The notes beneath the pieces are model-generated. The model had not been told where the DNA came from. It did no database searches and saw nothing but the letters and a program-made list of their open reading frames with translations. A program made the position numbers and the translations under genes. This document shows positions 43,458 through 54,017 of a stretch of 64,000 bases of DNA, piece by piece. This stretch comes from Neoceratodus forsteri (taxonomy: Eukaryota; Chordata; Ceratodontiformes; Ceratodontidae), in the NCBI GenBank assembly GCA_016271365.2, contig CM057453.1, positions 499,943,001 to 500,007,000 on the forward strand. The letters run 5' to 3'. Each line of letters starts with the position of its first letter. Position 1 is the stretch's first letter.

Positions 43458-45430
43458 TTAGTTGGGTGCCGAGGCCCTCCCATCCCTTGTGCTCCAGAAA
43501 CCCCTATCATTCATCCCCACTCCCCTGGGACAGGCCATCATCTGATACATCCACTTTCTGTGTCTGTCCCACCCTCTCTTGAAGCCCTCCACTGTGGATC
43601 TCTGAACCAGCTCGCCAGGCAGTGCATTCCAAGGGTCCACCACCTCCCAGTGAAAAACCTCCTCCTTTTTCCCCTCACCATTCCACCTTCCAACTTCAAA
43701 CCATGCCCTCTGGTGATACCTCCTGCTTTAGTATAAAGATCCCTCCATGTTTACCCTATTTATTCCCTTGAGGTGCCAAGACCTCAATCATGTCCCCTGT
43801 CTCTCCTCTCCTCCAATGAAAACAGGCAGAGCTCCTCAAGTCTGTCTTCATCGTCAAATCCCTAGCCCTCGTATCATCTTAGTTGCCCTCCTCTGTACCT
43901 CCTCCAGAGCTGTATGTCCTTCTTCAAATGTGGTCTCCAGTACTGTACACAGTACTCAAGGTGTGGTCTAACCAGTCCATTGTACAGTGGCAGAATCACT
44001 TCCTTGTTCCTAGAGGTGATCCCCCTTACGATGCATCCCAACATCCTGTTTGTCTTGCTAGCCGCTCTCCTGCACTGCTCAGAGTTATTCATACATGCAT
44101 CCACCATGACCCCTAGGTCTTTTTCCCCTATTGAGGCCTCCAGCGCCTCCCTTCCAAGGGTGTATCTGTGTTTAGGGTTTCCCCGACCAAGATGCAACAC
44201 CTTGCACTTGGTGATATTGAAATTTAATTTCCATGTGTGAGCCCAGCTTTCCAGGGTGTCCAGGTCCCCTTGCAGGGCCAACCTCCCCTTCTCCCTCAAC
44301 TACTGCTCCCATCTTGGAGTCATCCATGAAGAGACTCATTTCACACCCTATACCCTCCCTGATGTCCTATATGTATGCATTAACAGGATTGGATCCAGAA
44401 CCGAGCCCTGCGGTACCCCACTACCAACCTCTAGGGTTTGGAAAGCTCCCACAGACCACTACTCTCTGGGCGCATCCAGCTAGCCAGTTTTCAATCCATC
44501 TGACCATCAAACGGCCTACTCTAACCCCATCAGTTTCTCCACCAGACCATTGTGAGGACAGAGTCAACGCCTTGCTGAAGTCCAAGAATAATACATCCAC
44601 AGACTTTCCCTGTCCAGTTCTGATGTTACCCATTAGTGAAGAACTCCACAAGATTGGTTTGGCATGCTCTACTGGCACAAACCCATGTTGCCGACTATCC
44701 AGACCTCCCACCTCCTCCATTACACCCAATCGTTCCTTTAGTATACTCTCCATTAATTTTCCACCACTGAGGTCAAACTGATGGGTCTATAGTTACCTGG
44801 TACTTCCCTCGACCCCCCCTTATGGATTAGCACCACATATGCCTCTCGCCAATCCCTAGGTAGCCTCCCTGTCTCAAGTGACCTGTTGAAGAGCTCCACC
44901 AGGGGTGCAGCCACTATGTCCACCAATTCCCATAGTACTCTCGGATGAATGCCATCCGGCCCAGGAGATTTGTCTTTCTTTAGGGCCTTGAGGGCTAACC
45001 ACACCCTTCTGGCGGATATAGCATCATCCGTCCCCTCCACCTTACTGGCCTTTTTATCCTTATCCAGATGTGACACCCCTGGGGTACCTCTCCCTCCCTC
45101 TTGCTCCATTTCTGTTGCTCCCCTGATCCCACTTACTGCCGCTTCTATCCCCTTCGTGCCTTGCTTTGTAGATATCCCATCCCCCTCCCTAGTGAACACA
45201 GAGGCAAAGTACTAGTAAATACCTCTGCCTGGTCCCCGCCTCTTCCACCCACCCTCCTTCTGATCTCAATCTGCTGACATGGCCCTTAGTTTTTCTCCGC
45301 TCCCCAATGTACCGGAAGAACCCCTTTTCCCCTCCATGTATCCCCTGTGCCAGCCACTGCTCTTTACTGGACTTTGCTCCCCTCACCATACGGGTGACTT
45401 TTCTGGATGCAAGATGGTACATTTCCTTAT
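43458..45430 (-). pseudogene. CR1-B ORF2 reverse transcriptase and C-terminus
   Basis: The linker has KVTRMVRGAKSSKEQWLAQG (45422 on). RT: DKSPGPDGIHPRVLWELVD and DWREAYVVLIHKGGSREVPG (44900), NYRPISLTSVV (44770), QHGFVPVEHA (44690), VDVLFLDFSKAL (44600), GVPQGSVLDPIL (about 44400). The catalytic box reads FMDDSKM (about 44310), so Asp-Asp is kept though Ala is Met. Then NFNITKCKVLHLGRG, LGCIVRGITSRNKEVILPL and VRPHLEYCVQYWRP (44299-43874), and the C-terminal VDPWNALPGELVQRS (43640). Frame changes occur near 44760, 44420 and 43870. Confidence 0.9.
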
Positions 45431-45718
45431 CCCTATCCCCTCTTGTTGTTTTTTATTTTTTGTAGGCCGCCTTCTTTTCTCTGATTGCTACCTGTACCTC
45501 ACTGGACCACCAACATGGTTTATGTGACCTTGCTCCCTTACGTTTCAACTTAGCGCAGATCCTGACTGCCTAATGAAGTCCCCGGTTTATGACCTCCCAT
45601 CTCCTTTCCACACTTGTCATTGATGTAATCCCTTCAAGTGATCCTTGACAATATTCCCATGCCCACAAAGTCTGCCCCTGAAGTCCTGCCAGTGTCCTAG
45701 ATCCCCCCTCCCCCATGC

Positions 45719-46470
45719 TTATTTGAAACCAGACAGTATTGTGATGTCGCTACCAGTCAGGGGGTCCTGTACAACCATGTCCCTTACCAGATCCCCATCT
45801 GCCAGAACCACATCCAGGACATGTCCCTCCCTTGTGGGCTCCATCACATGCTGTGTTAAGAACACATCCTGGAAGCCGTCCAGTAGCCTCTGCTCCTTGG
45901 CTACCTTAGAGGACATGGTTCCCCAGTTTGTACCTGGCATATTAAGGTCCCCCATCAACACCACTCCTTCCCCTTTTGGTCCACACTGGGCAATGATGTT
46001 GTCCAGCAAACCATCCTCTAGAACATCACTTATCCCGGGGCCTATATACTACACCCAGCTTGACCTTATCTCCTGCTGGGGATCGTAAGGTGACCCATAA
46101 GGCCTCCACGTTTCCCTCTGCCTCTTCTACCCTAGCAATTTCTATGTCATCTCTAATGAACACAGCCACTCCACCCCCTCTGCCCTCCTTTCTATCCTTC
46201 CTAAGCATAGTGTACCCCCGTACGTTTAGGTCCCAGTCATGGTTTTTGTTGGCCCACGTCTCCGTGACTGCCGCCACATCCACCCCGAACAGCATGGCCT
46301 GGAACTCTGGCAACTTGTTTCCCAAGCTCCTGGCATTTACTAACACCAACCCCCACCCCTTATCCCTGATCCTCTTTGTCAAACCCCACCCAGATTCCTT
46401 ATACTTCCATCCTCCCTCTGCTCCTCCTGAAACCTCCACCCCCAGTCTGTTTCCCCTCCCCCCTTGGGCT
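45719..46470 (-). pseudogene. CR1-B ORF2 APE-type endonuclease
   Basis: The open piece 46439-46026 has LVLVNARSLGNKLPEFQAML (start), AAVTETWANK with the catalytic Glu, GGGVAVFIRD and LGVVYRP. The second piece, 46009-45719, has VVLMGDLNMPGTNW, VLDVVLADGDLV and GSDITILS, where the usual SDH reads SDI, so the active-site His is lost. The two frames join near 46015. It nicks DNA to prime reverse transcription; inactive here. Confidence 0.88.
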
Positions 46471-46534
46471 TGAAGGCTACTCCCTCATCTGGAGGAGGGC
46501 TCTGGTCAGCCCTCCTTATCCTTCCTTCCCCCCC

Positions 46535-46777
46535 TCACAAGTTTAAACCCCACCTTTCTTGAATGTAGTCAGCCATCCCCTGTTTAAGGACTTCCTTCCC
46601 TAATGGGGCAAGATGAAGCCTGTCCTTGGCATATAGTCCCTTATCCTCCCAAACTCCATTCCAGTTCCCTAACACCCCCAACCCACTCTCTTCACCCCAC
46701 TTTCTGAGCCAGTCATTAACCTGTGAGCTTAATTTTTTTCTCCACTGAGGCCTTTGGTACTGGCAATATCTCTGTAG
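46535..46777 (-). pseudogene. CR1-B ORF1 C-terminal (esterase-like) remnant
   Basis: The minus strand has DWLRKWGEESGLGVLGNWNG, then LYAKDRLHLAPLGKEVLKQG. The D-x-x-H of DRLHL is the conserved end of the SGNH/esterase-like ORF1 domain of CR1 LINEs. Everything upstream is cut off by the DIRS4 ITR junction at about 46777. Confidence 0.8.
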
Positions 46778-46965
46778 GACTGAGGGACTGCCCCTTTTAC
46801 ACCACTGGCCAGCATCGGAGGTGGGCTGATGTTGGGGGTGGTCCAACGTCAGGGGGTGGTCCCATGCTGTAGACTGCTAGCTAAACTTTTCTGTGGGGTC
46901 CTGGCGCCTGCCGGCTTTGCTGTTATGGTGTAACCTGCTGCAAGAGCTCCCACTCGAAGTAAGAT
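46778..46965. repeat. DIRS4 right inverted terminal repeat (outer part)
   Basis: Resumes right of CR1-B with gactgccccttttacacc, then tagactgctagctaaac, and ends cactcgaagtaagat. It includes an extra ~40 bp of gtc/ggg-rich sequence compared with DIRS1 (about 46810-46865). Confidence 0.87.
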
Positions 46966-47190
46966 CAGTATTTACTGTACTAGTTTTTAATGCGCATACT
47001 AACCCACTCACCCTGAATCTTAAATCCTTAGACAGAAAGGATAACATCTCACCCATATCAGCAGCAACATTACAAAAGCTGCTAATTCACTCAGTGAACT
47101 GTTTCATGATGGTGATTTAAGTACAGCATTGTCTAACACTTGGTTAGAACTTACGTTTAAAGGCTTTGTTCTTATTCAAGCCTTTTGATT
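46966..47190 (+). pseudogene. Retroviral env continuation right of DIRS4
   Basis: The plus-strand frame that is interrupted at 33647 continues here without a shift when the flanks are considered adjacent, and stays open to a stop near 47118. The sequence is Leu/Asn-rich and compatible with a transmembrane-subunit ectodomain. No LTR follows within recognisable distance. Assignment comes from frame continuity and position, not from a distinctive motif. Confidence 0.6.
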
Positions 47191-48400
47191 ATTTTCCTTA
47201 TTTTCACCTTATGCTTTTTACGCCATACCCTGCAACATTTTTCTTGATTAGCAACTCCTTTCCTTTTTCAGGAGGAGGGACAGTTACCACTCTTGTTGTT
47301 TTTTTTTTAGACTGCACCATCTCGGGTGCCTGCAAAGAGGAATGTCCACTATTGAGTGCATTTTGTTTTTGTACACTGGCATCTCCTTTCCTTCTCCAGG
47401 AGAAGGGACAGCAACATGTTTTTTTTTTTTTGTTTGTTTTAGTGGGCACCAACTCTGGTGTCTGCTCAAAGACTCTTTTAGTTTACTTAATTCAGGGCAT
47501 CCCAGTTCAAACATCCTGACTTCTGAACCATGTTTAACAGCCTTATCCTTCTGCTTATTTTGAGAGGCTCGATTCCCATCTAAGCCTTTGGTGATGTAGA
47601 GGCAGACTGAGAAGCCAAAATAACCTCTAATCCCTTTCTCATACAAATTAAGACATAATCTGGACACAGGCACTTTAAACACTACTCATGACAGTCTGCC
47701 GTTGCCAGGAGTTGGAAACAAAAAGAGTAAATCAAAGTAAAACTGATGAGAAAAAAGCCCTGTATGTGTAAAAGGGGTTTAAAGCATATGAAATGCGGTT
47801 TGGTTCCCTTAAAAATGAAACCACAAGTAAAAGCAGCCTAACAGGTAATTTAGTTAGGCTAAACTGTACAAAATCAGCTTGGTTCCCAAATAAAGAGAAA
47901 CCAAGAATAATAAACAGTAGAAACCTCAAAGCAGTTAACATTTTTAGTAATTTAATGAAAATAAAGTAGTATTAAAGCTGGTCCCGAAAAGCGGGAACCA
48001 TGCCGAAAAATGGTCTTTTCCAGCTCCTGGGAACTGATGGGGAATCAAGTTTAAAAAAATATACAAAAATCACCTATGCAGAGTTACTGAAAAAAATGAC
48101 TACATAACATGCTATTACAACATAATAAACCGAAAACAGTCTGAAGTTGAAGAGAAGACACCAGAGCAACTGCTTTCTTCAGGCGGAAGAATAAATCTGC
48201 TGTTAGAATGTTAGAGTAAGCATGAGCACACAGCAGAGTTTAGATTTCATTCCAAGATTCTCTAATTAGCATAAAATTCTAAGCTCGGGGCAGCTCAGTG
48301 TAGTGCTCCAAAGTATGGGGTCGCCCCAGACATGGGGGTTATTAATAAAAAATAAAGTGCCCGGGTCCTGCTCATTGTTGTGAATGGCGGGCAGTAAGGG
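47191..48400. other. Unassigned AT-rich region with an imperfect duplication
   Basis: No convincing gene. Two ~90 bp units (47251-47337 and 47379-47471) share ctcctttcctt.tcaggag.agggacag and a T-run followed by ctcgggtgcctgcaaag / ctctggtgtctgctcaaag. The rest contains short A/T-rich stretches and a small hairpin ggtcccgaaaagcgggaacc near 47980. It could include the remains of the retroviral 3' end. Confidence 0.45.
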
Positions 48401-49690
48401 GAAAGGTACTGGGGCCCTTGCAGTATTCCCTCACATAAGTGCCAGGAACGCAATGCAATTCAGTAAAAAGAAATAAACTTTTTTCTCCCTGCTGCCTGCT
48501 CTGCTCCATTCTAATCCCCCAGAGCAGGCAGCACGAGAGTGGGCACCCATGCGCTCGGACTGCTGTCCCTGGTCATCGCTTGGTGCCCAGTTCAAAAAAT
48601 CTGGCAGTCCCACGTCAGCAACATCTGAAGAGCCGCGCTGTTGAGGAGCCAGAGTTGTCGACCCTCTAGAGGCCCCCAGCTGTCCACCGCTCTACCTGCT
48701 GCCTCCCGACAGTTTCCTCCCTCTTCCAGCAAGACCTCCCTCCTCCCAACAGTAGCTCCTTCACCCCGAGCCGGGGTGGCGAGTCGGTGGCAGCACAAGG
48801 GAGAGTGCTGGCCACCTGAATTACTTAAAATAATAAGAAAAAGGTTTTTAAATTGTTTAAAGTGCTTGGAGTGCCATCGGTGGACCGGGTGACAGGGCCA
48901 GCTCAAAATTTAAATGTTCAGGGCATGGTGACACCCACGAGGAGGGGACAGTTAAGAAAGGCCCATGGGGGGGGGGGTTGATAAATATTTATAAGGGGCG
49001 GAGCTGAGGCACGGTTGCCCCGATTATTGACAGGATGGCCCAGCCAGACCAAAGATTTAAGAGGGCAAAGTTAGGCCCAATGGTTTAAAAGGGCAACCTA
49101 GGCCCTAGATTTAAAGGAGCAGCACAGGCCCAAGTAACTGAAGGGGCAGCAAAGGCCCAATAGCCCCTAGTCTTGGGAAAGGCAACATGCAGACCCAGAA
49201 TTAAGGGGGCAAAGGCAAGCCCCACAGTAAGGAAGGGGCCAAGGAGAGTGGGCCCAGCAGCATTTACTGGGGTCAGCACCCATACAGGCCCAAGATAGTG
49301 CAGAGGAGCTCTGCAGCAAGCCCTCAGAGATTAAAGGGGCTCAGCAGGAAAGCCGTGTATTCACAAAAAAGGGCCTAGCGGTTAAAAAAAAAAAAAAAGG
49401 CAAGGAAGGCCCAGGGGAAAGTAGGGCAACGAGCCCAGGGTTCTCAGAGGTAGCCAGGTCCTGGTATAAGAAGGGCTCAGAGTACTACAGGCCCAGGCTT
49501 TTAAGGGCACCATAGGCCCAGAGCTTAGGAGGGCCCCACAAGTACAGTACTTTTAAAGGGGCCAGTAAGGAAAAGGAAGTGCTTAGCACACAACTGCCAT
49601 CTGGTGAATGTCAACTGATGAGAATGTGTATTGTTTACTAGTATCTGAACTGTTGTGTTTACTGCAAAGCACCAAGACTGTGTTGTTCTG
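48401..49690. other. Unassigned region with degenerate ~30 bp purine-rich repeats
   Basis: 48400-48900 is GC-rich without recognised coding. From about 49040 to 49560, units of the kind tttaaaaggggcagcaaagg followed by cccaag recur irregularly at roughly 25-40 bp spacing, with the plus-strand block aggccca occurring many times. There is a 15 bp A-run at about 49386-49400. No protein function is supported. Confidence 0.5.
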
Positions 49691-49697
49691 GGATGCT

Positions 49698-49989
49698 GGT
49701 TATTTGCCCCCTGTTCCTGGCAAATTGCTCCTGCAATGAACAATTGCTCCGGATTCTGGTAATTTGCCCCTGCTCCTGGCAAACTGCCCCTGCAATGAAC
49801 AATTGTCCTGGAGTCTGGTAATTTGCCCCAGCTCTTGGCAAACTGTCCCTGCAACAAATAACTGCCCCAGAGTCTGGCAATTTGCCCCTGTTCCTGGCAA
49901 ACTGCCCCTGCAACGTACAATTGCCCTGGATTCTGGTAATCCGCTGCTGTTCCTGGCAAACTGCCCCAGCAACAAACAGTTACCTTGGT
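49698..49989. repeat. 59 bp minisatellite, five units
   Basis: Five consecutive units of 59-60 bp, each beginning ggtaatttgcccctg, with ttcctggcaaactgcccctg in the middle and caattgccctgga.tctggt at the end. Identity between neighbours is about 80-90 percent. On the minus strand the unit lacks stops in the frames used, so an open stretch of ~187 codons spans it, but 59 is not a multiple of three, so the encoded sequence cycles through frames. Confidence 0.9.
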
Positions 49990-51389
49990 ACAGTGTGGAG
50001 GTGTCTCTGCCAGCTCTATTATTGCCAAACTATGTGTGTATGGACTCAATCTTCTGCCACAATACCACCCTACGGTGCTGCCTGCCATTCTACTTCTACT
50101 GAATCAGTCTCTATCCAGAGGAAGACATCCTTCAATATCTTTCTTCCCCAGAAGGTGTCCATCCAGAAGAACTTCGACAGTGTTCCTGCTGTCCACCGAA
50201 GTCGAGTACGTCGAAGCCCCGCGCAAGTCGCATCCGCCGTTTCTTGTTTTCCTCAGTTCGAAGTCAAGTACGCCAAAGCCCATTGTGCATTGCTTCCACC
50301 GTTCCATTATCGTCTTGTGGTTCCTGATCCGAATGTCCCAAAGTTGGCTGCCCTCCAAACTGTGTGCTTATCCAGGGTGAACCTTGTCTGCGTTCTCTGG
50401 TCGTTCACCGCAAGTCAAGCCCATCAATGCCCAGTGCGGGTCATGTCTGCCGTTTTATTCCAGTTTCCTGTGTTGACACTTCAGGATCATCCATCTTCAC
50501 CTTGAATTCTTCTGGTTCCTGGTTGCATCAGAATTTCTGCAGCATCGTCCAGTACTTGGTACTCCTCCAGTGGGTTCATCACTAAGAATCTTCATTGCTT
50601 CTTCACATGCTTGGCGGCCCCAAAGTGGGTTTTGGCCAGGAAGCTTTCTACAGCTAGTCTGATTCTGATCACCCTCCAGTGGACTCATTCCAGGAACCTA
50701 TTTCACTTGTTCTTTTATGCCGGCTGCCTTGGAGAGAGTGGGTTTTATGCCGAGAAACATATGGTCTGTCTAAAAAACCTCTCACCACTCCAGTGGCTTT
50801 AGCTAGGTCTGTACTGTTACCATAATCCTAGTGTCACAGGAAATTCCTTTATCTTCATCTTTCTGTAACTACCAACTCTACTCGATGGTACGCACTAAGA
50901 CTTCAACTGCAATTGGACTCTGGTGTGTGCTTGAATGTATACTGATGTAACTGATCCAAGTCAGTGGTGGTAAGGTCTTCCAATGGGTAGTTATTGTACC
51001 ATGGTACCACAGGGAACACTAAGGTAAACACAGAGTACAGTGGCACTAGGCCGAGGTGCACCTCAGAAATCTTCTGAGATTGTGATTTAGTAACCTGACT
51101 TAGTAACCTGATTTAGTCACCTGATTCAGTTACCTGATTTTGTAACCTGATATCATAAAGATTGAGTAGATGCAAAGTAGTGTTTTGTGAAAAGTTGTCT
51201 GTTTATGAGTTTTATCTTATTCCTCCTGTGACCGTGTCATCCTAACCCTGTTGTTGAATAAAGCCCAGTGGGCATCAAACTCATTGGACGACTCCTGCCT
51301 CTCCTTGGGTAAATTCCATCCACCCATACTCCTCTGAACCTTGGTGCTCATCACCACCGCAGTAGCAGCACCTCACAGGCTGAATGCAC
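49990..51389 (+). other. Unassigned region with possible polyadenylation site
   Basis: 1.4 kb, C/T-rich at 50100-50700 with no recognised protein. A 13 bp unit (gatttagtaacct) is repeated five times at 51083-51151. AATAAA at about 51256-51261 follows a T/G-rich stretch, then a C-rich ccttgggtaaattccatcca tract. The arrangement would fit the R/U5 end of a long LTR, but no PBS or gag of that element follows, so this remains a guess. Confidence 0.4.
51083..51151. repeat. 13 bp tandem repeat, five copies
   Basis: gatttagtaacct, gacttagtaacct, gatttagtcacct, gattcagttacct and gattttgtaacct run head to tail. It is a short variable-number-type array with no coding. Confidence 0.88.
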
Positions 51390-51897
51390 TAGTAAACAGA
51401 GTGAGGGCTTCCAGGGGTTTGAACTATACCCTTAGAAAATCCACTGTCTTTGTTTGAGTATCCTGGGATAGGTTAGTAATTCTAAGCCAGGCAAATCTTC
51501 TTAAAGACACTGCATGGACCATGATCCTGTATGCAGTGTCATTTATGTCAACTGCCATACACTGTAGCATCAATAGCTGATCTTGCTGTGTTAGTCAAAT
51601 CCTGTGCCAAGTTACCAGTAGTCTTCTCGCTCATTGTCAATGCTGAGCTCCAAATTTTTTTTGGTACTGAGCTGTGTAGGCCAACTATGCTGCCTTCCTT
51701 AACAGCAGGGAAGCTGAAGTAGAAAATTTTTTACCCATACTATTCAGCTTCCTGGAATCTTTCTCAGGAGGCTGTGAGGAAAGGGGAATCTCGACCTTGT
51801 CACAGGCAGCAGCCTGGAACACTCCCTCATGATCAGGGTGAGAATACTGATATTCTTCACAGATAAGGTTGCCACCATTGGGTCCGGGATCTGTCAT
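51390..51897 (-). pseudogene. Old DIRS gag fragment, capsid-like part
   Basis: The minus strand reads LSSQPPEKDSRKLNSMGKKF (about 51780), followed by pieces with DINDTAYRIMVHAVSLRRFA and WLRI. These align in order with the DIRS3 capsid blocks QPPDPESKKLDLMG, SADTAARA and MRRHAWLRVSGF. Many stops. It belongs with the gag fragment at 54018-54545, being its downstream part, the two now separated by an L2 and neighbouring sequence. Confidence 0.78.
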
Positions 51898-52339
51898 TTA
51901 TTTGTTTGTTTTTGTTAACCAGGTGAGGTGCACTAGCCAAATGACTGACTATTTTCAGCCACGACCCAGAAGTTACAAAACAGTGGTACAGAATACATGA
52001 TAAGATCAGAACAGAGACAATGCTCAGCAACTTGAGTAAAGCATAATAAAATAGGCAAAGTGAACAAAATACAAAATTGTACAGCTTAGCAGAATACACA
52101 AGATACATGTTGCACAAGAATAAGTGCTATTACAAAAAAGAGGTAGAAGTATGGTTTGGCATACATTGGTAACACTTGAGGGAAAAGATTTCAGAAGTCA
52201 AATACAATGTAGGTAGAACTGTGCCCTCTAATGGGTGTTGTGGAGGTTGGCAGGAGGTTGCGAGTGCCCAGTTTTCCTGGTCTGACTTCGGACAGCTGGC
52301 AATCACTGACATCGTGAGGATCATCCAGAGTATGTGACC
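51898..52339. other. Unassigned sequence left of the L2
   Basis: The T/G-rich tattTGTTTGTTTTTGTTAACC at the left border, read on the minus strand, resembles an A-rich tail, so this ~440 bp may be a separate small retroposon on the minus strand. There is no coding. Confidence 0.4.
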
Positions 52340-54017
52340 AACCTACTGTAGTCTGGACCTGGGCCCAACATGTCTACTTGTGGGATGTGTTGAGATGATC
52401 AGCCTGGTCCTGGCTGAGATAGTCTGGAGTTTGTTAGAGACAGGGGTGTTTCCTGACCCCCTGAAGGAGGCAGTGGTGATACCTCTGTTTAAAAAATCCT
52501 CCTTCGACCCTGACTGATTAGCTAACTACAGACCAGTCTCTAACCTGACATTTGTGGGTAAGGTTATTGAGGAGGTTGTGTTGCAGCTGGACGATCATCT
52601 TACTATCCACGATGTCTATGATCCCCTCCAGTCCGGATTTAGGAAGCAGCATAATACCAAGATAGCACTGGTTCGGGTACTTCATGATCTCCTAATAGCG
52701 AGGGATCAGAGGACCCATTCAGTCTTGTTGCTCCTTGATCTCTCTGCAGCATTTGACGCTGTGGACCATGGAGTGCTGCTGGAGCGTCTACAGATGCTCT
52801 GTGGACTGTCTGGTACACTTCTCAGATGGTTTCAATCTTTCCTCATGGGCAGGACTCAGAGAGTGGTGTCAAGGATTTTTTCGTCTGCCCCTCTCCCCAT
52901 CCTGTGGGGTTCCGCAGGGCTCCATTTTGTCACCCATGTTGTTCTTGGTGTATATGCTGCCATTGGAAGACATTATAAGGCAGTATGGGCTGAGTTTTCA
53001 CTGCTATGCAGATGATACTCAGCTATACATGTTCTTTGTGCCCGAGCAGGGTGGGGCTGTCTCAGTCTTTAACAACAGCCTCGCCGAGATCCAGGACTGG
53101 AAGAGTGCCAACTGTCTGCGGTTGAACCTGGAAAAAACTGAAGTGTTGGTAGTGGACCCAGGCCATCAGGGTGTGGGACTGCCGGTAGGGCAGCTTTCTC
53201 GGCTTTGGCTCGGTGGCAGCCAGCTGCTGACCTCAAACCAGGTGCAAAATCTGGGCATTGTTTTTGATGACGGTTTGACATTTAAGTCTCAGGTGTTGGC
53301 CGTTATCAAGACTTCCTTTTATTACCTGAGGAATATCGCCCAGATTAAACACCTGGTTCCGCCCGACGACCTGCCAACTTTGATCTATGCCTTTGTAACC
53401 TCCTGCCCTGACTAGTACAATGCCCTGTACCTAGGGCTACCGGGGGTTGATATCCACAACTTGCAGCTGGTGCAGAATGCGGCAGCCAGGCTGCTGACTG
53501 GTTTACCAAGATCTTGCCATACCATGCCTGTGCTCCCCGGCCTGCACTGGCAGCCAGTACAGTGGTGGATCTCCTTCAAGGTCAGGTTACTGACCTATAA
53601 TGCCCTACATGGATAGGGACCGCAGTGCTTGCAAGATTTCCTTTGTCCCTACTGCCCCCTCCGCCCACTCTGCTCCTCCGATGAGGGACTGCTAAAGATT
53701 CCCAGGGTTCAACTTAAGACCTCGGGGGCCCACTCTTTTGCGTTTATGGTCCCTACCCAGTGGAATAGATACCTCGTCGGGTTAGGGAGTGCCTGACTAT
53801 CAAGAGCTTTAAGTCTGTTCCCAAGATGTATTTATTTGGGATGGCTTTTTCTGATCCAGTCTAAACGGGTTGAAGGGGTTTTATAATTGCTGATTTTTTA
53901 TTGTTCTTGTTTAAATTTTATTCTACAGTATTTTAAATATTGATCCCTTTTGTACAAGCACTTTGATCTTTGGAATTGCGCTTTTTAAAAATTAAGAATT
54001 GATTAATTGATATTCAG
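52340..54017 (+). mobile_element. L2-clade LINE, 5'-truncated, plus strand
   Basis: About 1.68 kb carrying the RT to the 3' end. The 3' terminus is A/T-rich with short repeats (attgattaattgat) at about 53995-54012. It is inserted in an old DIRS gag gene. The only other plus-strand retroelements in the window are the retrovirus and the possible LTR at 23245. Confidence 0.9.
52390..53860 (+). pseudogene. L2 reverse transcriptase and C-terminal domain
   Basis: RT blocks in order: GVFPDPLKEAVVIPLFKKSS (about 52450), then a stop, NYRPVSNLTFVGKVIEE (52525), QSGFRKQHNTKIALVRVLHD (52630), [20 protein letters not shown] (52720), [32 protein letters not shown] in another frame (52910) and YADDTQLY (53010). 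Then come [48 protein letters not shown] and a C-terminal block YNALYLGLPGV.I.NLQLVQN with AAARLLTGL. Stops or frame changes occur near 52515, 52900, 53415, 53615 and 53790. These are diagnostic L2 blocks. Confidence 0.92.

Larger units (their letters stand above)
43384..46777 (-). mobile_element. CR1 LINE copy B, inserted in the DIRS4 right ITR
   Basis: About 3.4 kb on the minus strand, including the end of ORF1 and nearly all of ORF2. The 3' terminus carries 2.5 copies of an 8-mer (TACTAACA on the plus strand, 43383-43402), the short tandem tail typical of CR1. The DIRS4 ITR stops at about 43383 and resumes at about 46778. The 5' end is truncated inside ORF1. Confidence 0.9.
33648..46965 (-). 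mobile_element. DIRS4: DIRS-type retrotransposon inserted in retroviral env and itself carrying LINE and CR1 insertions
   Basis: Left ITR 33648-33859, ICR 33979-34086, recombinase 34150-35197, methyltransferase-like/RNase H/RT 35175-36949, LINE insertion about 36950-40760, gag 40765-43250, right ITR begun at about 43360-43383 and resumed at 46778-46965 after a CR1 insertion. Without the insertions it is about 6.1 kb. The ends are gtacagtta and cgaagtaagat. Flanks at 33647 and 46966 abut without target-site duplication. Confidence 0.93.

Noticed and set aside
47191..48400. 3' LTR of the endogenous retrovirus
   Set aside because: No match to the 25150-25656 LTR blocks (polyadenylation region or TG start) was seen, so a 3' LTR cannot be claimed.
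49525..50088. 187-codon minus-strand ORF as a secreted or repeat protein gene
   Set aside because: Its openness comes from the 59 bp minisatellite, whose unit is not a multiple of three, so the repeated peptide changes with each unit. There is no family resemblance and no splice or promoter context.
51083..51151. CRISPR-like short repeats
   Set aside because: Units are directly adjacent 13-mers without spacers, in vertebrate DNA.
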